A stretch of 64,000 nt of DNA, from positions 216,001-280,000 of the forward strand of contig NZ_JASGBI010000001.1 of assembly GCF_030053425.1 (NCBI RefSeq). The letters run 5' to 3'. The translations under genes were made by a program, and so were the position numbers. The notes under the pieces were generated by a model that did no database searches, was not told where the DNA came from, and saw only the letters and a list, made by a program, of their open reading frames with translations. Below are positions 60,679-64,000 of this stretch, piece by piece. The stretch comes from Lysobacter stagni. GTDB taxonomy: Bacteria; Pseudomonadota; Gammaproteobacteria; Xanthomonadales; Xanthomonadaceae. Numbering within the stretch: position 1 is the stretch's first letter; each line of letters begins with the position of its first letter.

Positions 60679-60705
60679 GGAAGCGCGCGTATCGTGCGCG
60701 CTTCC
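60679..60705 (+). terminator. Hairpin after zapA
   Basis: A perfect 10-bp stem (60679-60688 with 60696-60705) and a seven-base loop begin 12 bases after the zapA stop. There is no T tract on the plus strand, so it may be a weak or Rho-assisted terminator separating zapA from the 6S RNA gene. Confidence 0.45.
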
Positions 60706-60789
60706 AAAGCCGGATCGCGATGCGGTGCTGTGCTGAATCGTGCCAATGTCTGTGCCGACGAGCGGGGAGCGCATATGCGGACGTCGCGC

Positions 60790-60795
60790 TATACT
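60790..60795 (+). promoter_or_regulatory. -10 element of the 6S RNA gene
   Basis: TATACT is placed seven to nine bases before the predicted 5' end of the RNA. No good -35 box is seen about 17 bases upstream. Confidence 0.5.
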
Positions 60796-60801
60796 CCGTC
60801 T

Positions 60802-60989
60802 TCGTCCTCTGCTGTACGCGACAGCGTGCGCAAACATTCGCCTTGTCCCTTATTGACGACCACGGGGGCGCGGCGGAGGCCCGGAGTGCAAGTCCGCCTT
60901 GTAGCGGGAAGCCCGAAGGCATCCAAGCGTTCCCACTTGAACCTCGGGTTCAAGGTCGTTTCGCAAGCATCGCCATCGGCGGAGGACTT
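60802..60989 (+). ncRNA. ssrS: 6S RNA
   Basis: An RNA of about 188 bases that mimics an open promoter and binds sigma-70 RNA polymerase. The ends form an 11-bp closing stem (60804-60814 with 60977-60987). The internal segment CTTGAACCTCGGGTTCAAG is nearly identical to the conserved hairpin of enterobacterial 6S RNA. The place between zapA and fau is the classical ssrS location. The exact 5' and 3' ends are estimates. Confidence 0.88.
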
Positions 60990-61120
60990 CTCATTCACAC
61001 GGCCGCGGCCATCAGGCCGGGCCCAGATTCGGGCGCGGATTCGCGCCCGAATTTTTTTGCTCCGCACGATGAACCCGCCCATCGGCCGGCTCCGCCGCCG
61101 CTCAACAGGATTCGCGTCGC

Positions 61121-61711
61121 ATGACGGCTGACCGCACGGCATTGCGCCGTGAACTTCGCGACCGCCGCCGCGCCCTGCCGGCCGCACGACGCATCGAGGC
61201 CGCCGACCGGTTGGCGGCGCATCTGCTGGCGCTGCCGTTCGCGCCGCAGGAAGGCTACGTCGCCGGCTACTGGGCTAGCGACGGTGAGATCGCACTCCAT
61301 GCCTGGCAACTGCGCCTGCCGCGGGAATGCATCTATTGCCTGCCCGTCCTGCATGACGACGGCCGTCTGCGTTTCGGCCCCTGGCGTCCGGGCGATCCGC
61401 TGGTAAGCAATCGTCACGGCATTCCCGAGCCCGATCTCGCGCCGGTATCGCTGCTCGAGCCCGAACAGATGGGACTCGTGGTCGCGCCGCTGGTGGGCTT
61501 CGATGAACGCGGGCACCGCCTCGGCATGGGAGGCGGCTGGTACGATCGCAGCTTCGCATTCCGCCAACGTCAGGTCGCTCCGCCCTGGCTGGTCGGCGCG
61601 GCGTTCGATGCGCAACGCGTCGATCTGCTCGATCGGGCCGACTGGGACGTGGCGTTGGACGCGGTCTGCACCGAAACGATCACGCTCGACTGCAGCAGGA
61701 CAACCGCATGA
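61121..61711 (+). CDS. fau: 5-formyltetrahydrofolate cyclo-ligase
   Basis: A 196-residue enzyme of folate metabolism that converts 5-formyl-THF to 5,10-methenyl-THF using ATP. Conserved features are the basic N-terminal region LRRELRDRRRALPAA, YWASDGEIAL, the substrate-site VVAPLVGFDERGHRLGMGGG followed by WYDRSF. It is the ygfA-type neighbour of 6S RNA; its message may share the 6S transcript. The stop overlaps the EVE-domain gene by four bases. Confidence 0.94.
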   Translation: MTADRTALRRELRDRRRALPAARRIEAADRLAAHLLALPFAPQEGYVAGYWASDGEIALHAWQLRLPRECIYCLPVLHDDGRLRFGPWRPGDPLVSNRHGIPEPDLAPVSLLEPEQMGLVVAPLVGFDERGHRLGMGGGWYDRSFAFRQRQVAPPWLVGAAFDAQRVDLLDRADWDVALDAVCTETITLDCSRTTA

Positions 61712-62178
61712 GCGCCCGCCGCCGCTACTGGCTGATGAAGACCGAGCCGGACACCTTCTCGATCGACGATCTGGAGCGCGTCCGCACCGAGCCCTGGAAT
61801 GGCGTGCGCAACTACCAGGCACGCAACTTCATGCGCGACGGCATGCAGGTCGGCGACGGCGTGCTGTTCTATCACTCCAATACGGACGTGCCCGGCATCG
61901 TCGGCACCGCCACGGTGGCCAGCAAGGCATACCCGGACGAATCGCAGTTCGATGCGAAGTCCGACTATTTCGATCCCAAGAGCACGCGCGAGGAGCCACG
62001 CTGGTTCCTGGTGGACGTGGCCTTCGACCGCAAGCTTTCGCGCACTATCCCGCTCGACGAGATCAAGCAGCATGCCGGGAAGCTGGGCGAGGATTTCGCC
62101 CTGGTCCGACGCGGCAACCGCCTTTCCGTGCTGCCGGTGTCAGCCGCGCAATGGAAGTACCTGCTGTCGCTCGAGTGA
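61708..62178 (+). CDS. EVE domain-containing protein
   Basis: A 156-residue protein made of one EVE domain (PUA-like fold): [60 protein letters not shown] and [15 protein letters not shown] proteins bind modified bases in DNA or RNA in some systems; this short stand-alone type (thymocyte nuclear protein 1-like) is widespread and its ligand in bacteria is not known. Coupled to fau. Confidence 0.9.
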   Translation: MSARRRYWLMKTEPDTFSIDDLERVRTEPWNGVRNYQARNFMRDGMQVGDGVLFYHSNTDVPGIVGTATVASKAYPDESQFDAKSDYFDPKSTREEPRWFLVDVAFDRKLSRTIPLDEIKQHAGKLGEDFALVRRGNRLSVLPVSAAQWKYLLSLE

Positions 62179-62218
62179 GCGCGCCCCCCATTTCCCCATA
62201 CCGGAAGTCCGAAGTCCC

Positions 62219-62881
62219 ATGAGTGAAGCCAAGCGCCTGGCCGCCGAGAAGGCCATCGAGTACGTGGAAGACGGCATGATCGTCGGCGTCGGCACGGGAT
62301 CCACCGTCGCCTACTTCATTGACGCACTGGCGCGGATCCAGGACCGCATCAAGGGCGCTGTCTCCAGCTCAGATCAGAGCACCGAGCGCCTGCGCAAGCA
62401 CGGCATCGAAGTGCTGGACCTGAACGCTACGGGCCCGCTGTCGCTGTATGTCGATGGCGCGGACGAATGCGATCCGCACAAGCGGCTGATCAAGGGCGGC
62501 GGTGCGGCGCTCACGCGCGAGAAGATCATCGCCGAGGCCAGCCAGACGTTCGTGTGTGTGGTGGATCCGAGCAAGCGCGTGGACGTGCTGGGCCGTTTCC
62601 CGCTCCCGGTCGAGGTCATCCCGATGGCACGCAGCCTCGTCGCGCGCGAGATCCAGGCGATGACACGCGCCCAACCGGTATGGCGCCAGACTGCGGATGG
62701 CGCGGGTGTCGTCACCGACAACGGCAATGTGATCCTGGACATCCACGGCCTTTCCATCGTCGATCCGGTCGGCTTGGAGCAGGCGATCAACCAGATTCCC
62801 GGAGTGGTGTCGGTGGGCCTGTTCGCCCGCCGAGCGGCGGACGTGGTGATCGTGGGCGGGGAGCCGCCGCTGGTTCTGTGA
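62219..62881 (+). CDS. rpiA: Ribose-5-phosphate isomerase A
   Basis: A 220-residue enzyme that interconverts ribose 5-phosphate and ribulose 5-phosphate. Motifs are [16 protein letters not shown] (phosphate loop), [34 protein letters not shown] (catalytic aspartate and lysine), and [10 protein letters not shown]. The length is normal. It begins 40 bases after the EVE gene. It is complementary to transketolase in the pentose phosphate pathway. Confidence 0.97.
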   Translation: MSEAKRLAAEKAIEYVEDGMIVGVGTGSTVAYFIDALARIQDRIKGAVSSSDQSTERLRKHGIEVLDLNATGPLSLYVDGADECDPHKRLIKGGGAALTREKIIAEASQTFVCVVDPSKRVDVLGRFPLPVEVIPMARSLVAREIQAMTRAQPVWRQTADGAGVVTDNGNVILDIHGLSIVDPVGLEQAINQIPGVVSVGLFARRAADVVIVGGEPPLVL

Positions 62882-62891
62882 TGTCCGACGA

Positions 62892-62916
62892 GCCGCGCCG
62901 CGCGCGGCCTCGTTTG
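62892..62916 (+). terminator. Terminator of rpiA
   Basis: A 7-bp GC stem (62892-62898 with 62902-62908) with a three-base loop is followed by CTCGTTTG, 10 bases after the rpiA stop. The T tract is short. The rest of the gap to 63225 holds no gene or further structure that I can identify. Confidence 0.45.
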
Positions 62917-63225
62917 CTGCCTGACCGTTGGAGTCATGGACACCGGCTCGATGCGCTGGCACCTCCGGTAGATTGCGTGTGCGTCACTTGCGATGGGAAC
63001 GGCGGACGCGCAAGCCCGGACGGAGCTCGCCGTCATCAGAGCGATTCGATCGTCCGCAGCCAGCCCCCTGGGCACATCAATAGCGCGCACTAGCCACAGC
63101 GCGGCGTCGGAGAGACGCTTGCACGGGAATCTCGAAAAGTACCGTCCCACGGCGCGGCACACGACGGCGGCCCCACTGGATTGGCGCGTCGGGCGAACAT
63201 CAAAGCGCTTTGTGAAGCGCAAAAA

Positions 63226-63256
63226 GAAGAAGGCCCGTCCTTGCGGACGGGCCTTC
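63226..63256 (-). terminator. rRNA operon terminator
   Basis: A perfect 12-bp stem (63229-63240 with 63245-63256) and a four-base loop, followed on the minus strand by TTCTTTTTGC, lie just past the 3' end of the 5S gene. It is the strongest terminator in the window and ends the rRNA operon. Confidence 0.9.
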
Positions 63257-63264
63257 GGTGTAAA

Positions 63265-63382
63265 TGTCCAGCGATGACCTACTCTTGCATGGCTTAAGCC
63301 ACACTACCATCGGCGCGGGTGCGTTTCACTTCCGAGTTCGGAAAGGGATCGGGTGGGACCACACCGCTATGGTCACTGGACA
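63265..63382 (-). rRNA. rrf: 5S ribosomal RNA
   Basis: The minus strand from 63382 to 63265 has the 5S features: the 5' end TGTCCAGTGACC pairs with GTCATCGCTGGACA at the 3' end. Inside are the conserved blocks CACCCGATCCCTTTCCGAAC and ACTCGGAAGTGAAACG. The length is about 118 bases. It is followed by the operon terminator and preceded by a 106-base spacer from 23S. Confidence 0.95.
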
Positions 63383-63488
63383 AGGGGGTGAAGCGGCGCT
63401 TGGAGCGCCAGCTTGCATGGGTTGGAAAAGTAGCGAATGAGGCGAATGTCGTCGACGTATCGTCGAGACCAAGGCCACTTGAGGTTAT
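63383..63488 (-). other. 23S-5S intergenic spacer
   Basis: This 106-base transcribed spacer between 23S and 5S contains no tRNA that I can see. It should be removed by RNase processing of the precursor. Confidence 0.7.

Positions 63489-64000
<512 letters not shown>

Noticed and set aside
62993..63277. A 94-codon open frame downstream of rpiA
   Set aside because: It reads through the rRNA operon terminator and into the 5S gene region, so it is not a gene.

Overview
The window is one stretch of GC-rich, densely packed chromosome, probably from a gammaproteobacterium of the Xanthomonadaceae (Lysobacter/Luteimonas/Xanthomonas group). The signs are the pilMNOPQ cluster divergent from mrcA, the zapA-6S RNA-fau order, the rph/yicC-gmk/rpoZ/spoT neighbourhood, a MoxR-DUF58-Bat operon, many ATGA start/stop overlaps, and a REP-type palindrome pair. 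The genus is inferred from gene content and order, not from a database match. I see no phage, insertion sequence, CRISPR array or tRNA gene.

Layout: (1) 1-1492, the end of a molybdate transport operon (modA tail, modB, a short modC). (2) 1517-9293, an acetyl-CoA hydrolase/transferase family protein, a GAP-family membrane protein, transketolase and two tandem dicarboxylate/amino acid:cation symporters. (3) 9344-16246, a six-gene minus-strand operon moxR-DUF58-DUF4381-batA-batB/TPR-batD. (4) 16563-21590, pilMNOPQ for type IV pilus assembly, divergent from the penicillin-binding protein gene mrcA (21836-24325). (5) 24542-33812, a conserved unknown, a small membrane protein, citrate synthase, ribosomal protein L31 type B, and a tight minus-strand run of nucleoside hydrolase, CutC, glycosylasparaginase and glucokinase followed by RecG. 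(6) 33894-40019, an accessory-looking module: TonB-dependent receptor, diheme c-type cytochrome lipoprotein, parallel beta-helix lipoprotein and a divergent AraC-type regulator. This is the best candidate for an undescribed system. (7) 40060-49065, housekeeping: RidA, SpoT, RpoZ, Gmk, YicC, RNase PH, RdgB, HemW and small enzymes. (8) 49258-60055, a DUF1631 protein overlapping a PilZ protein, the prolidases PepQ and PepP, a UPF0149 protein, and a 1523-residue periplasmic-propeller/PAS/GGDEF/EAL sensor. (9) 60133-64000, TIGR02449 protein, ZapA, 6S RNA, Fau, EVE-domain protein, RpiA, and the end of an rRNA operon on the minus strand (terminator, 5S, 3' part of 23S).

Functional links: the PilZ protein and the GGDEF/EAL sensor point to c-di-GMP control, possibly of the type IV pilus encoded by pilMNOPQ. 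SpoT and the omega subunit RpoZ form the (p)ppGpp part, and 6S RNA adds another stationary-phase control on RNA polymerase. Transketolase, RpiA, glucokinase and citrate synthase are central carbon genes. The receptor/cytochrome/beta-helix group looks like an envelope uptake or oxidation system whose substrate cannot be read from sequence.
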